DNA from: Epiperipatus broadwayi
Lineage: Eukaryota > Onychophora > Udeonychophora > Euonychophora > Peripatidae
Assembly (NCBI GenBank): GCA_028023455.1
Contig: JAQFVV010000028.1
Coordinates: 1,185,501 to 1,249,500, forward strand
Direction of reading: 5' to 3'
Length of the DNA stretch: 64,000 bases
Of the stretch, positions 52,710 to 63,800 are shown one piece after another (positions within the stretch are counted from its first letter, which is position 1; the number at the start of each line of letters is the position of its first letter). The notes under the pieces are model-generated. The model saw only the letters and a list, made by a program, of their open reading frames with translations. It searched no databases and was not told the DNA's origin. The position numbers were made by a program, and so were the translations under genes.

Positions 52710-53495
52710 ATAATAAAATAAGTAATAAAAATTGTTTACAATATTTTTGTTTAAGCAAAGGCAAATTTTAGTTAACCAATCAAGAGAAATTAAGGTTTCA
52801 TCCTTCATTTCTTTTTCTTTCTAATTTTATTAACTGTAAATCCTTTTTAATGAATTAATCAGGTGATTAAATAAAAATATTTTTTCAAAATATATTTTGC
52901 CATCTATTGCACACCACTGAAAATTTCCTTAACCAAAAATCAATGCAGTTTGAAATTCCATCTGCCAATAATTTTAGGTTGACAAATAGGTAAAAAATCC
53001 TGAAATATAGCATTGTGATTGATACCTAACACGTACAAGAATTGGAAAAAAATCCATTCTGTAGAAAGTATATTAAAAATCAGTTGTAAGATTCAAACCT
53101 ATATAAAAGCACTTAATATTTATTCAATTTGAAAGAAACATACCTGATAGGCAAAAATAAAATGTATGCATATTTATAGAGAAGACGAAAACAAAATACA
53201 ATTGTTTAAAAAAAGATGATTCATTGAGCTTAAAATCTAATAATAATTTTACATCAAAATTTTTATTCATTTATTACCAATTTAGTTTAGGATATGTGGA
53301 TTAGGGGTATGTTTTATTCTATATTTACCTCCATTTTAAATAACAATTTATTAATATATTCATTGAATTTATTTAAAGAAAAGTAGATTAGTAAAATATA
53401 AAAGTAGCATAGAAGCAGTTAAAATTAGATTTATAAAATTATATTAAAAATTTTCTATTGAGTATTATAACTTAAATGGAATGCATGATTGAATT
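52710..53495. other. AT-rich sequence, nothing recognised
   Basis: No gene or repeat partner found. Confidence 0.4.
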
Positions 53496-53499
53496 CATG

Positions 53500-53720
53500 A
53501 CTCTCCTGCATGTTTGAAAGCACTTATAAAGTGGCACCCTCTAAAACTCTGGTTCTAAAAGTTCATAACTTTGTTCTGTCAATTCTGATGTGCAGACTTT
53601 TTAAGAACTTCTGATGAAATGTTCATAATTAGACTAACAGCAAATTCTCAGACATAATGGTAAATGTACTCTCCTGCCATGTTCGCAACCTGAGGTTCAA
53701 AGACAACCTTGAAAATTGCT
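53500..53720 (+). repeat. Family M repeat
   Basis: 'aaactctggttctaaaagtt' and 'caattctgatgtgcagact' match 44935-45045. Confidence 0.48.
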
Positions 53721-53724
53721 TAAG

Positions 53725-54160
53725 TTACAGACTTAGGATTTTTCTTTCAAATAATAAAATGCCAACCAAAAAGTTATCTAATATTAGTCTACAAATTATT
53801 ATGTAGCTATTTTTTATTAGTATGTAAGGGTTCTTGGTCAATCTGAGTTAATCAGCTAAATGATCACGCAAAATAAAAAGTGACTTTAATATGATACTCA
53901 TTGCTGGTAAATGATATAATATTATAAGCACTAAATCCATTGTTAGCATTACCATTTAACTCTTTCCTAGAATCAAACACAATAATGTCTCTATTAATAG
54001 GTATTATTCTTATTTTTTCCATTGCATTTAGTAATGGCAAAAAGTGAGGTGAAACTGGTACTATAAGATATTTTATATAAGAATAAAAAAACATAGGCTG
54101 TCCAATTAAACAAGTAATATGTCTAAATGTGATATAATGCAGACAATGGTGAAGTTAAGC
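53725..54160. other. AT-rich sequence, no gene
   Basis: A 76-codon minus-strand frame (53864-54094) carries no motif. Confidence 0.4.
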
Positions 54161-54163
54161 ACA

Positions 54164-54454
54164 AATTCTTATATTAATTGGCTGAGCAGTTTTGAGTACT
54201 TTAATTTTCTTATAATCATAGCAAGTGGGCTATCTGAGCATAATAGAAAATGTGTGTGACAGATATAGCTAACAACACCTACACCATAAACCAAAAGGAA
54301 GTATGATTCTCTCCAAAAAATGGACTTTCCAATCTACTTTGCATAAATTTAAATATTTATCACATATGTTTTCTATCATACTCACACAGCCCACTTGCTA
54401 TGATTATGAAAAGATAAAATTCTTAAAAGTGGTCACCCAATTAATATATCAATT
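54164..54454. repeat. Foldback, about 95-bp arms
   Basis: 'taatcatagcaagtgggcta' (54211) and 'gcccacttgctatgattatg' (54388) lie within arms 54166-54262 and 54358-54452. Loop about 95 bp. Confidence 0.8.
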
Positions 54455-54459
54455 TGTAA

Positions 54460-55125
54460 TTAGCATGTTTAGCCATATTATAAGTTATTTTAGTAATTTA
54501 AAACATTTTCAGATTTTAGTTTCAATTACATTTCCTAGATGTCAGTATCACTCAGTGAGTAACTCAAAAGTTAAATAAAAATAATGATTGTTCAAAGGAT
54601 GCCGCAAAGTTACTATTATGCTTGTATAGCATCTTTCCTTTATTTGACCACAAATAAATTTACACCATAATTAATTTTTGCTTATTACTTACTTTTTTGA
54701 AAAATCATTAAATATTTTTTTAATCGATATTTAATGTTTACATTGAGGTTTTATTTCAATATAAAAGTTTCTTAGCTGAATGAAATTGGACAAATGAATA
54801 TGATATTAAAGCAACTGTTTCCTATCAAAACCTTTCTTATTGTCTTTTATTACTTGAAAGTTGGTCTTTTTATGTACTAATTTCTGTCTACTACTTTTTC
54901 TTATTTGCAAAATTGACATTTTAGATTTCAGATTATATTAATTTTTGAAATTTATATTTTTGATAAATTAAAAAAAAAACTTAAATAATTAAATGATTTT
55001 TATTTCACTGAAAAATAAAACAGAAAAAAAAATAGTGACAAACATTGGTAAAAAATTAACTGGTGAGGGTTAATTATTGGCCAAAAATATTTCTATTTCA
55101 TTAATTCTTATTAAGCACAATGTCA
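54460..55125. other. AT-rich sequence, nothing recognised
   Basis: No gene or repeat partner found. Confidence 0.4.
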
Positions 55126-55129
55126 GCAT

Positions 55130-55442
55130 GTAATACTTAAATAAGACTAAAAATCTTAGTACATGCACCTTGGGTGTTTAATTTATTACACGAGAGACTT
55201 CTACAAATCTCAACACAAGATTCGACTTTATAAAGATAAGAGTGGCCACTCTTATCTTCAACCTATTTTCCACACTCCCAGATAAAAATGCTTTAGATTT
55301 GCCTATATATTTAGAAAAATAGGTTGAAAGTAAGAGTGGCCGCTCTTATCTTTATAAAGTCGAATCTTGCATTTAGATTTATAGAGGTCTCTCTTGTAAT
55401 AAATTAAGCACTCAAGGCACATGTATTAGGGTTATAGCTGTA
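55130..55442. repeat. Family G foldback
   Basis: Arms about 55155-55265 and 55320-55435 ('gattcgactttataaagata' and its complement; 'agagacttctacaaatct' with 'agatttatagaggtctct'). 'aagataagagtggccactct' is itself palindromic. Related to 5.8 and 46.5 kb. Confidence 0.82.
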
Positions 55443-55449
55443 TTTAAGT

Positions 55450-56210
55450 ACTATTTCATTAATGTAAGTATTCATTCTCAAAAAACCTGTGAGGAGTTAA
55501 ACCTGATCAAAATTCATATATATATATATATGCATGAAATACTTTGTCTATTTGTTAAATAAATAAAAATATAAATGTGTACCAAAACAAAAATTCTCTC
55601 ATTTCATCCATCATTTTATTTATCAAAAATAATCTGGAATAGCATAATCAGAAGATAAGTTCTCAATATAAAATATTTATATTAAAGTTAAATATATAGA
55701 TGAAAAACATAATAAAAAACATAACTGAGCTAAAATTTGTTATATTTACCATGTCTGCAAAAGCCCTTTCTACAATTAATCTTTATTAGAAGCCTTTGTG
55801 GGCATTAAAGTAAAAAAACATCAATTAATAAATGTCAGAAAAAATACACTTATGCAAACAGCTTTCTAATCAGCAGATGGGTCTATGGAGTTTATCAAAA
55901 TGACAAGTTTGGAAAAAAATTATAGATAAATAAACAAACAAAAAACTTCTACTTTGATAAATTGTTTGCTAGGCAGTCAAGCTAATAACACATTTCAAAA
56001 TTAAGTAATAAAAAAATCATGCAAACATTATTTTTTTACTCATTTATAAAGTTATTTAAAAAGAAAAAATACAATATTAACTGCATGTTAAATACAATAC
56101 TAAGTAATTTTATAGATTAATGAATCTAAAACAAATACTTTTTTTTATATAAATGAAATAATATTCCACTCAATAGATAACTTTTAATTAAATGCTGGCT
56201 TTGGGTTGGT
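55450..56210. other. AT-rich sequence, nothing recognised
   Basis: No gene or repeat partner found. Confidence 0.4.
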
Positions 56211-56214
56211 AATT

Positions 56215-56345
56215 TTAGATCTAGAGTCTAAACCTACCCTGACACCTCTCTGAGGAGTGCCAAAGCACGAAACCATGGTCAGGGGTTTGGGGAGGGGTTC
56301 CTGACAGAGATATTTTAAATGCTTTCTCTGACTAAGCATTTATCA
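56215..56345 (+). repeat. GC-rich block, possible SINE core
   Basis: 'accctgacacctctctgagg', 'gtgccaaagcacgaaaccat', 'ggggtttggggaggggttcc' stand out sharply from the AT-rich surroundings. It directly precedes the SINE body at 56355. It may be a conserved central domain of another SINE type; no second copy in the window. Confidence 0.4.
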
Positions 56346-56354
56346 CAAAGCTTG

Positions 56355-56445
56355 TTGAGGAATTGGCAATCCTCATTGTTTATAACTTGCAAGCTTAAGA
56401 GAATAGGGTCATGTGATCTATGATTCTTATTTTGACTATTTACAA
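56355..56445 (+). repeat. SINE body without tRNA head
   Basis: 'gaggaattggcaatcctcat' to 'cttattttgacta' matches the body of the SINE at 45258-45475 on the opposite strand, with about one change per ten bases. Confidence 0.8.
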
Positions 56446-56449
56446 CATA

Positions 56450-56790
56450 TATATGTTTTATTTAAACAAATAATAAGTTCAGTTTTTGAAATAAATTAAA
56501 AAGTTAAGTGCACCCATATCAATGTGGTACCTGGTTATTAATGCAAGATACAACAATTTTAAATGAAATTTGTTTTCATAGTTGGCAAGTTGTCACATAG
56601 GTGGCTAATTCACATGATGGACTTCACTGTTCACATATGGCAAAACTACATAATAATTTATAAATCAAAGCTTGCTGTTAAATAAACATGACTAAGGGAT
56701 ACTCTGAAAAGACCCTTTCCTAGATTAAAAGTTTATTACCTGAAGATCCTTCTGTTTTAACTATATATTTGAATCCTTTGTAGTAAGATA
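56450..56790. other. AT-rich sequence, nothing recognised
   Basis: No gene or repeat partner found. Confidence 0.4.
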
Positions 56791-56797
56791 TTAAGTT

Positions 56798-56922
56798 AAA
56801 CCACTAAACATCACGTGATCACATATAGATAGGGATTTTATGCACAAGCCTTCTGGCATCCATTGATTGCTCTTGTTAGCACAAGATGGCACTACTATAT
56901 GGAGAGTTTTGCTTTGTTTTGA
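56798..56922. repeat. Family A fragment
   Basis: 'accactaaacatcacgtgat' joined to 'tagatagggattttatgcac' and 'ggagagttttgctttgttt': ends present, hammerhead deleted. Confidence 0.8.
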
Positions 56923-56929
56923 ATTGTTT

Positions 56930-58830
56930 AAGATATTAAGTTATTGCAATAATGATTACATCAAAACAATTTCAATCTTCTAAGCAAGATATTTGACCCA
57001 ATAATGCACCATTGAAAACAGGATATTTTTGAGCACATTTGAAGATAGACATTTAGACCTAATTTTTTAATGTATTTGTTATAAATATATAATCATCTAA
57101 TATTTTCATAAATGTTTAAACAAATTTCATTAAAAGAATCAAAAGATTAGAATATTTGCTAGTCGTTTTAATCAATAACCTAATGAATGATAATAAAAAA
57201 ATTATCTTCAGTAATATGTATAACGAATTATTAATAAATTTTACCTATTAATAAATTCTACCTATAATAAAACATTTAAAAATGTTTACTTATATATTTT
57301 TGCAAATTGCATTAAAAAATGACAAGGTGAATTGACCTTACACAAAATAAAATAAAAACTAGTTCTTGCTAAGAATAAAAAAAGTATAATCAAAAATGCA
57401 AATTTGTATTTCTCCTTGCTCTACCTTTTGACAAAATATGTAACTAAAAATTAGAAGTTTCATAAAGTGAATATATGAACTACAAATCAGTTAATAGTTT
57501 TAACAGTGACAAACATTGATAGAGTGTAAATTCCTCTAGATAATTTTAATTATTTCTTATTGTCAGAATGTTATTAGAGTAAAGGTTAATATCCATAAGT
57601 GCTAACCTACTAATTAGTATATATAAAGTAATTTTTTTGAAGATAGTGCTAATGGTTGTTCTGCTTTCCATCATTTTGCCAATTTTGTCACATTTGATGG
57701 CATAAAGTGACAATTAATGATTGATTTATTGGTTCAAAGACAACATTGAAGAAGTCTGTTTTCTAAAAGTGGAAATTTCTTCAAATGAGCTAAAGATTTA
57801 CTCCAAAGTGGTGATTGGTAGATAGTTGAGAAAAAAATTTACAAAACTACTTGTTAACATCTTTTCAATTATCATTAGCAAGAGGCAAAAATTATATATT
57901 TTCACAGTTTATTTAAATTTTAAGATTATTTTTATAAAATAATTATTAAAAAAATTATTTCATGGTTATACTTTAATTTTATTCAAATATGTTCGATTTT
58001 TAAAAATACAAAGCTAAGAAATTCATAGTAATAGTAAAATTAAAAACTACAATCATTTAACACTGTCACACCCTACAATGCAAAACGTTTATTATATTTT
58101 AATAATTATAACTGCAATTTTAAGTTTTAGAACAGAATTTCATAGCTTTATGATGACTTTTCACATTAAAAACTGAATTTTATTCAGTAAATGTTTCATT
58201 AATTTACTTTTTTCAAAAGTATTGCATTAATAAGCCAATAAAAAAGATAATTATTCTATTTACATATCTCACATTATGGGTTTTTTCTACATTAACAAAG
58301 TTTACATTTGATTTTTAAGATTTTTTCATTTGCAACCCTTTATAAGGGTTTTATTCTATTTTACTGATGTTTTATTTTATTTTACTTCCATTACAGAACA
58401 CTAGATGGTGTTATATATGCAATATTTGGTTCATGTTAAAATAGAGGATTAACATTTGAAAAGGGCAAAAAACCAAATGTCAAAAAAGACCTTATGTACA
58501 GTTATGTTTAATGTATATTTATATAGTTGTTATATATGATTTTTTTTATTATTTACCATAATTTGTAAACTTATATTTGTAACAAATCAAGTCCAACTTA
58601 TTGAATTCTTAACATTTACAAAAATCACCACTAGAGGGTCAAATAAAATGTCAACCTATTGAGGTGTTAACTTGACAAACACTATCACTGTAAAAATTAG
58701 ATGTAATAATTTTTTCATTGTCAGCCGATTATTAGAAATAAAGATTAACTTAGTGAAAATGATACTTTCTAATTTAAATTCTAAAAAAACAAACAAATGT
58801 GAATATAAAATGACACTATTTACTTAAGTT
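56930..58830. other. AT-rich sequence, no gene
   Basis: No repeat partner recognised. Two copies of 'cactaga(t/g)gg' (58401 and 58629) are the only motif noticed. Confidence 0.4.
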
Positions 58831-58833
58831 AAA

Positions 58834-59391
58834 TTAACTCAGAGTTATTATAAAGAAAAACTTTTTAAAATCACAATAATAAGAATAACTTCTAAGAATA
58901 ATTTTAGATTTACAATAAATGTTAATAATCTTAACATCATAAAATGATAATCTACCATTAAATTCTTTTAAAGACAAATTGTGATAATAAAAGAAAAATG
59001 TATTGCCAAGAACAAACTTTTGATTAAGTTTAATAAAGAAACTTAGAATGTATTCTTGTTGTTCAAGATGGATTGTGATTTTTGCTCTATATGGTTGAAA
59101 ACAGTGGCAAACTGATGATTCTAAGAAAAAAAGGTTTTGAATTGAAGCACAATACTGTGACTTCTGGAGTTTCAATAGCAGATGACTTTTCAAAAAAATA
59201 TTTAGTTGTATTTTTTCTGTATATTTTAGGGTAATGATAAAGTAACAGACCTGAGGTGCCTGATTGAATTCTGGAACCAGTAGCCATTTTGGTTTTGCAT
59301 AATTTAAAATGATAAAATTATATATTCTTGAATAAAACCTAATTCTGTTATGGGTAGTGCTCAAACATCTCACACTTTTCCAAATGAGCAA
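58834..59391 (-). CDS. Long open frame of unknown nature
   Basis: 185 codons open on the minus strand, the longest non-transposon frame in the window, from Met at 59391 to a stop at 58834. The protein is rich in Phe, Ile, Tyr, Lys and Leu, as expected from AT-rich DNA. I recognise no domain, signal peptide or repeat. A 66-codon frame (59087-59287) overlaps in another phase. It ends 7 bp from the microsatellite at 59399. Most likely a chance frame or a worn transposon gene; not recognised as host coding. Confidence 0.2.
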   Translation of the reverse strand: MLIWKSVRCLSTTHNRIRFYSRIYNFIILNYAKPKWLLVPEFNQAPQVCYFIITLKYTEKIQLNIFLKSHLLLKLQKSQYCASIQNLFFLESSVCHCFQPYRAKITIHLEQQEYILSFFIKLNQKFVLGNTFFFYYHNLSLKEFNGRLSFYDVKIINIYCKSKIILRSYSYYCDFKKFFFIITLS

Positions 59392-59396
59392 TTACT

Positions 59397-59398
<2 letters not shown>

Positions 59399-59462
<64 letters not shown>
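59399..59462. repeat. (AT)n followed by a T run
   Basis: TA tract then about 28 T, at the edge of a family B element. Confidence 0.95.
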
Positions 59463-59465
<3 letters not shown>

Positions 59466-59467
59466 AA

Positions 59468-60115
59468 AATTTGTAAGTAAAGGAGATTTAAACCCAGACT
59501 TTCAAGCTTCCATCATTGATTCACTCCATCTTATACAACTGATACAAATGACTGAAGAGAGCTTGAAAGTCTGGGTTCAAATTCCATCAAATTACATCTA
59601 GTTTAAATATATATCATATACTTGTATTTTAAAATATTACAGATTCAGCCCGTATTCTGCCAATTCCTCTTCTGTGTATGTAAATGGTCTTAAGATCGTA
59701 CATGAAGGATCAAATAGACTTAGGGTATGACAACAAAATTGTCAACCAAAGGCTGTGAACATGCCATCATCAGATTTTCATTGATATGAATGGCTGGAGA
59801 GTTGGAGAGAGGAAAAGATTAAAGCCTGTTCATTGAATTCTTGAGATTTGCATAAACTGAGCACTGATTATTTATATGTGTGTGTGTGGGATATGATGAT
59901 CTGGACCAACTGATGAGTGCTGATTCAGCATGAAATACATATATAAAATATCAGTTATTTTTTTTGCATGTATGTAGTCGTGTGTATTTGTTGTATAAGA
60001 TGGAATGAATGACTGAAAAAAGCTTGAAAGTCTGAGCTTAGAGTGGCTGAAGGAAGCTTGAAAATCTGTGTTCAAATCCCCTATATTACATCTAGACTCC
60101 AGATATATAAACTAT
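59468..60115. repeat. Family B inverted pair
   Basis: Short left arm 59478-59550 ('aacccagactttcaagcttc'), right arms 59555-59600 and 59775-60085 ('gatatgaatggctggagagt' to 'ctgtgttcaaatccc'). The hammerhead is at 59895-59960. Confidence 0.78.
59895..59960 (+). ncRNA. Hammerhead ribozyme motif, family B (stem I damaged)
   Basis: GACCAA, CTGATGA (59910-59916), perfect six-pair stem II GTGCTG/CAGCAT with loop ATT, GAAA (59932-59935), then ATACATATATA. The TTGG strand of stem I has been replaced by a TA-rich stretch, so cleavage is doubtful. Confidence 0.6.
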
Positions 60116-60119
60116 ACTT

Positions 60120-61925
60120 GTATTTAAAATATACTTGTATTTTTAAAAAAAATAATAATAAAATTTAATAACAAATATACTTATAACAATAATTTGTTTT
60201 TCATATTAGGGCTATAGTGCTTTGTTTTAGAACACCCTCATGAACATTATTTGCTATTTGTTTTTATATTATTCCTTCAATTGTACATTTAATGAAAATA
60301 AAATAAAATATTTTTATATTTTATGACAAATTTCATTAAAAACATAAGCTCAAAAAATGAAAGTGATCTTAATAATATAATTTTAATTTTGCAAATAAAA
60401 AACAATCATAAAAGAAGAAGTAAGTAATTAAAACAACATCAACAAAAACATCATTTCAGTCTTCAGATTAAAAAAAGTTTTTAATGGGGAGAATGCTTAT
60501 TTTTTATTATTTATATGTTTAAGACAGATTCAATGAAAGCATCAATTGAAATTACAAATTAAATTTGTTCAATTCTTAAAAGTCAAGTTTACAGTTAAAA
60601 ATATAAAACAATAATAAAAAAGTAATAAAATTAATGACAGTAAGCATTTTCTATATGATACCAATGTTTAGCTAATTTTCTCCTAGAAAGCTGATACTCA
60701 AACAAAAGCTAAATGCTGGCAACAAATATATATTCAAAAACAAATATTTAATAATTTTGTAAAAAATAAAAATAGGCAAACAAACATAAAATATAAAATA
60801 TTTTATTTCTTTTCTCTTGGATTTTATTTTTTTAGAATAGGGTTTAACCATGAAGATCACAAATGTTCATTTAATAAGAGTTTTTACTAATAAGTTATCC
60901 AAACAGATTCTAGCCATTTAAAACTGCACTGTGATTGAAGCATCTTGCATAAACATTATTCAAGAAAGTAATATTCTTGGCTGGTGAAAAATAATTGCAG
61001 TTAAAAAGACACCGAGGTTCTTAAAATTTATAGCTAATGATCCTGACTCAGGTCTATATTGCTTTTCAAGCAGGTTGGCTTGGATTCGAAACTTTAGGAT
61101 GGTTTAAATTTCACACTTTTAGTTTGAATAGTAAATAAAGATTAAAAATACTTGTTAGATATATAACTACATTATTTCAGCTCTGACAAGCTTATTTACA
61201 CAGACATATATTAATAAATGACTTGGATGTGGATTTAAAGACACTACTATCTGATATTTATGTAAGCTCACAATAGATGGCAATATAGTAGGGAGTTGCT
61301 TTTGTTTTTATCACAGGTATAAGCTAAAAATATGGGTGGTTAGTTATTATTTTCACTAAAGTAGATAAAATCTTTTGATTTGCTTCTACAGAGGATTGAC
61401 AAAAAAATAAAAAGACCAATTCATTACACTGAGAATATGACATGAATATAAGCATTATGTTAGTAAATAAAGACTTTTCCAAAATAGCTTTACTATTAGG
61501 AGGGAATTTGCAAGGTGGAAAATAGTGAAGATTCTTGCACACATGTAAATGTAAACTTTAAACTCTGAGAATGAGTTACATTATTAATAATGTTAGCAGA
61601 TTGTTTTGAAATGGTAATGTTTAATTCTGCCATGCTGTTTAAAAAATAAAACCAGTGCACATGTTCAAAATATACATTACCCACTTCACTTACAGATAAA
61701 AATTAAGTTATACAAAAACATCAACTTGTTAATCAGTTCTAATGATAGTGTTCAAATCTAAACATATATTAATATGTTAATACTTTTTTTGATTTTATCA
61801 CTGTATTGTGAGTTTCCACTTTAAATTATCATTATATGAAAAATCCACGTTAAATTGTCATTATATGTAAAACACACATGTATATGTATATTTGTATATA
61901 CACATGTTTACAAGAATTACATATA
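60120..61925. other. AT-rich sequence, no gene
   Basis: Short minus-strand frames (60672-60860, 61324-61542, 61496-61684) without motifs. 'gcttggattcgaaactt' near 61078 faintly resembles a tRNA T-arm. Confidence 0.4.
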
Positions 61926-61929
61926 TTTA

Positions 61930-62225
61930 TGGGTTTGAGCAGGACAGACACTATAAGCATTGGCACCCTATGCAATAACATATTTTGCCTCCTATTTCTC
62001 ATAAAAAAACTTTTAATATCGTTCAAAAAACTATAATGTTATTCTTGATTTCTAATCGTAAATTACAAATAGTAGAATTAGCTAATGAAAGTTCACAAAA
62101 TAATGAAAAATTATTATAAACTATATTTTGTACATAACGGACTACAATTTTTAATAATTTTTATTTAGTTTTATTTGTATAATTTAGATTATATATATAC
62201 CACTATTTAATTAAGCAGAGGGGGA
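61930..62225. other. AT-rich sequence with a possible SINE piece
   Basis: 'ggcaccctatgcaataacat' near 61961 has a partner in 'gagccctatgcaaaatttt' at 23638. Confidence 0.3.
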
Positions 62226-62241
62226 AATTAGTCAATACTTT

Positions 62242-62344
62242 TTTTTCTCATGTGTCATAGCATCAGCCGGGAAGCGAACCCGCTAACCCGGGACAACTGC
62301 TTGTAAAGCAGCTGTTGCTAAACTCTCGACCACGAATGCTTGAC
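62242..62344 (-). mobile_element. tRNA-derived SINE with perfect 16-bp duplication
   Basis: Flanked by 'aattagtcaatacttt' at 62226-62241 and 62345-62360. Minus strand: 'gcattcgtggtcgagagttt' (A box with one change), 'ctgctttacaagcag', 'gcgggttcgcttcccgg' (B box), tail 'atgctatgacacatgagaaa' running into A8. About 100 bp, so this subtype is just the tRNA part and tail. The perfect duplication implies a young insertion. Confidence 0.92.
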
Positions 62345-62635
62345 AATTAGTCAATACTTTACATATTAACTATATTAATGTTCAGACGCGGCCACCTTTC
62401 AAGATTGCTAAATCCACATTTTGATTACTAAAAGAAAAATATTTTTTCTATGGATACATTTAATTTATACTGGATATTGAATCCGAATGCCTTCCAGAGA
62501 ATTAAATGCAATATTCACAGGAGATTTTAACTGCTTCTAGCACTTGATTCCTTAGTAAACACTATTACACTTATATATAATATTTTCATAATAAATGATG
62601 AGAAAAAGTTATTATTTGCTATTCATATATATACA
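62345..62635. other. AT-rich sequence, nothing recognised
   Basis: One GC-richer spot, 'cagacgcggccacc' (62384). No gene. Confidence 0.4.
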
Positions 62636-62639
62636 TACT

Positions 62640-62760
62640 GAACAAATGTATGTGTAAGAGATTGTGGTCTGGGCCAACTGATGAGTGCTGTTTCAGTATG
62701 AAATATACATCTTGGTGATCATTTATCTTTTTCACATGTCTTTGATAATTTGTTTTAGTA
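62640..62760 (+). repeat. Family B fragment carrying an intact hammerhead
   Basis: Starts near 'tgtatgtgtaagagattg' and ends near 'ttttcacatgtctttgata'. Only the ribozyme half of family B is present. Confidence 0.82.
62661..62725 (+). ncRNA. Hammerhead ribozyme motif, family B (most complete)
   Basis: Inner stem I CCAA (62674-62677) with TTGG (62712-62715); outer stem I TGGTC (62665-62669) with GATCA (62717-62721), separated by an internal loop. CTGATGA 62678-62684. Stem II GTGCTG/CAGTAT, six pairs with loop TTT. GAAA 62700-62703. Short stem III AT/AT with loop ATAC. U at 62710 and cleavage base C at 62711. Every conserved catalytic position of a type I hammerhead is present. Confidence 0.83.
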
Positions 62761-62764
62761 GTGT

Positions 62765-63735
62765 GTGATGGAGTAGAAGTTAGAAATATATATAAATCGA
62801 TATTATATGAAGTTATGTTTAAGTATCTTTAAAGGAAAATAGTGTACCTGAAAAAAGATATGTTTCAAGGTATCTATAGTATTTTAAGTTCATCTGATTT
62901 CTGGGCTGATGAATGATTGAGATACAAATAAGCTAAAGGCAAAAATGCACTGATAAAAAAAAACTTGCATATATATAACAATTTTATAAGTATATTAATC
63001 AACCTTCTTTTCTCTAAAAAAGTTCTGTCTTTTGCTTTGAATTGGTAGTATATTTCATTTACTTGCTAAACAAATAATTTCAGTATTAATCTCGATGTAT
63101 TACATAATATTGTTATAATTGTTTTCCAACAATAATGTTTAAAAAGTGTCTTATAATATGAAAGGAAAATCCACTTCTGCATTGACAATATCATAGAAGA
63201 TTACTTTAGACCAGATTCAAACCTCTGGTCCAGATCAATTCACAGCAACAATGGAATAGAAAATTAATGTAAAATATTTTCCTATTGTTATAGCATCTAA
63301 TATTATCACAGATGGTGTGATATTAAGCACACCATAATATTATGTTAAGTGAAATGACGATGTACTTTAAAAGAATATAGAATAGAGTGGAATTTTATGT
63401 AAAAAGTTAGCTAATGATATTCTGAAATGCTGGGTTGCAACAGAAAGAGAATATATGACTTTTTTATTATTTATTTTTCGCATAATTTAATTTGTTGGCT
63501 CTACCAAAACATGTCACTGCCTATCAATGTACATGTTACACAGTCAATAAAACTGACCTCGGTGTTTGCACACACACCTATTGCAATTTATCAGAAATGA
63601 AATGTAAGACAATTATAATACTACTATATTTTACAATATAAACCTTTATATTTAATTGTTTTAGTGAACTTCAATCTTAAAACTTTAAAAATTGTCATTT
63701 TCCAACTTTCTTATACACTTAACAATACTATTTTT
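62765..63735. other. AT-rich sequence, nothing recognised
   Basis: 'accagattcaaacctctggt' near 63210 resembles a tRNA B box on the minus strand. No gene. Confidence 0.4.
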
Positions 63736-63737
63736 CA

Positions 63738-63800
63738 CACCAAAACTTTACTTTTATAGTTTCGACTGTCCTGCAGTCATCATCAGAGCTACAATATCCA
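63738..63800 (-). ncRNA. Hammerhead-like motif, family K
   Basis: Minus strand: AGCT, CTGATGA, one extra T, GACTG/CAGTC stem II with loop CAGGA, GAAA, ACT/AGT stem III, then T. Boxes and stem II are perfect; pairing of stem I next to the core is poor. The left arm of the presumed foldback is cut by the window end. Confidence 0.55.

Noticed and set aside
58395-58645. 'cactaga(t/g)gg' motifs resembling CTCF sites
   Set aside because: Only the central bases agree; too short to call without binding data.
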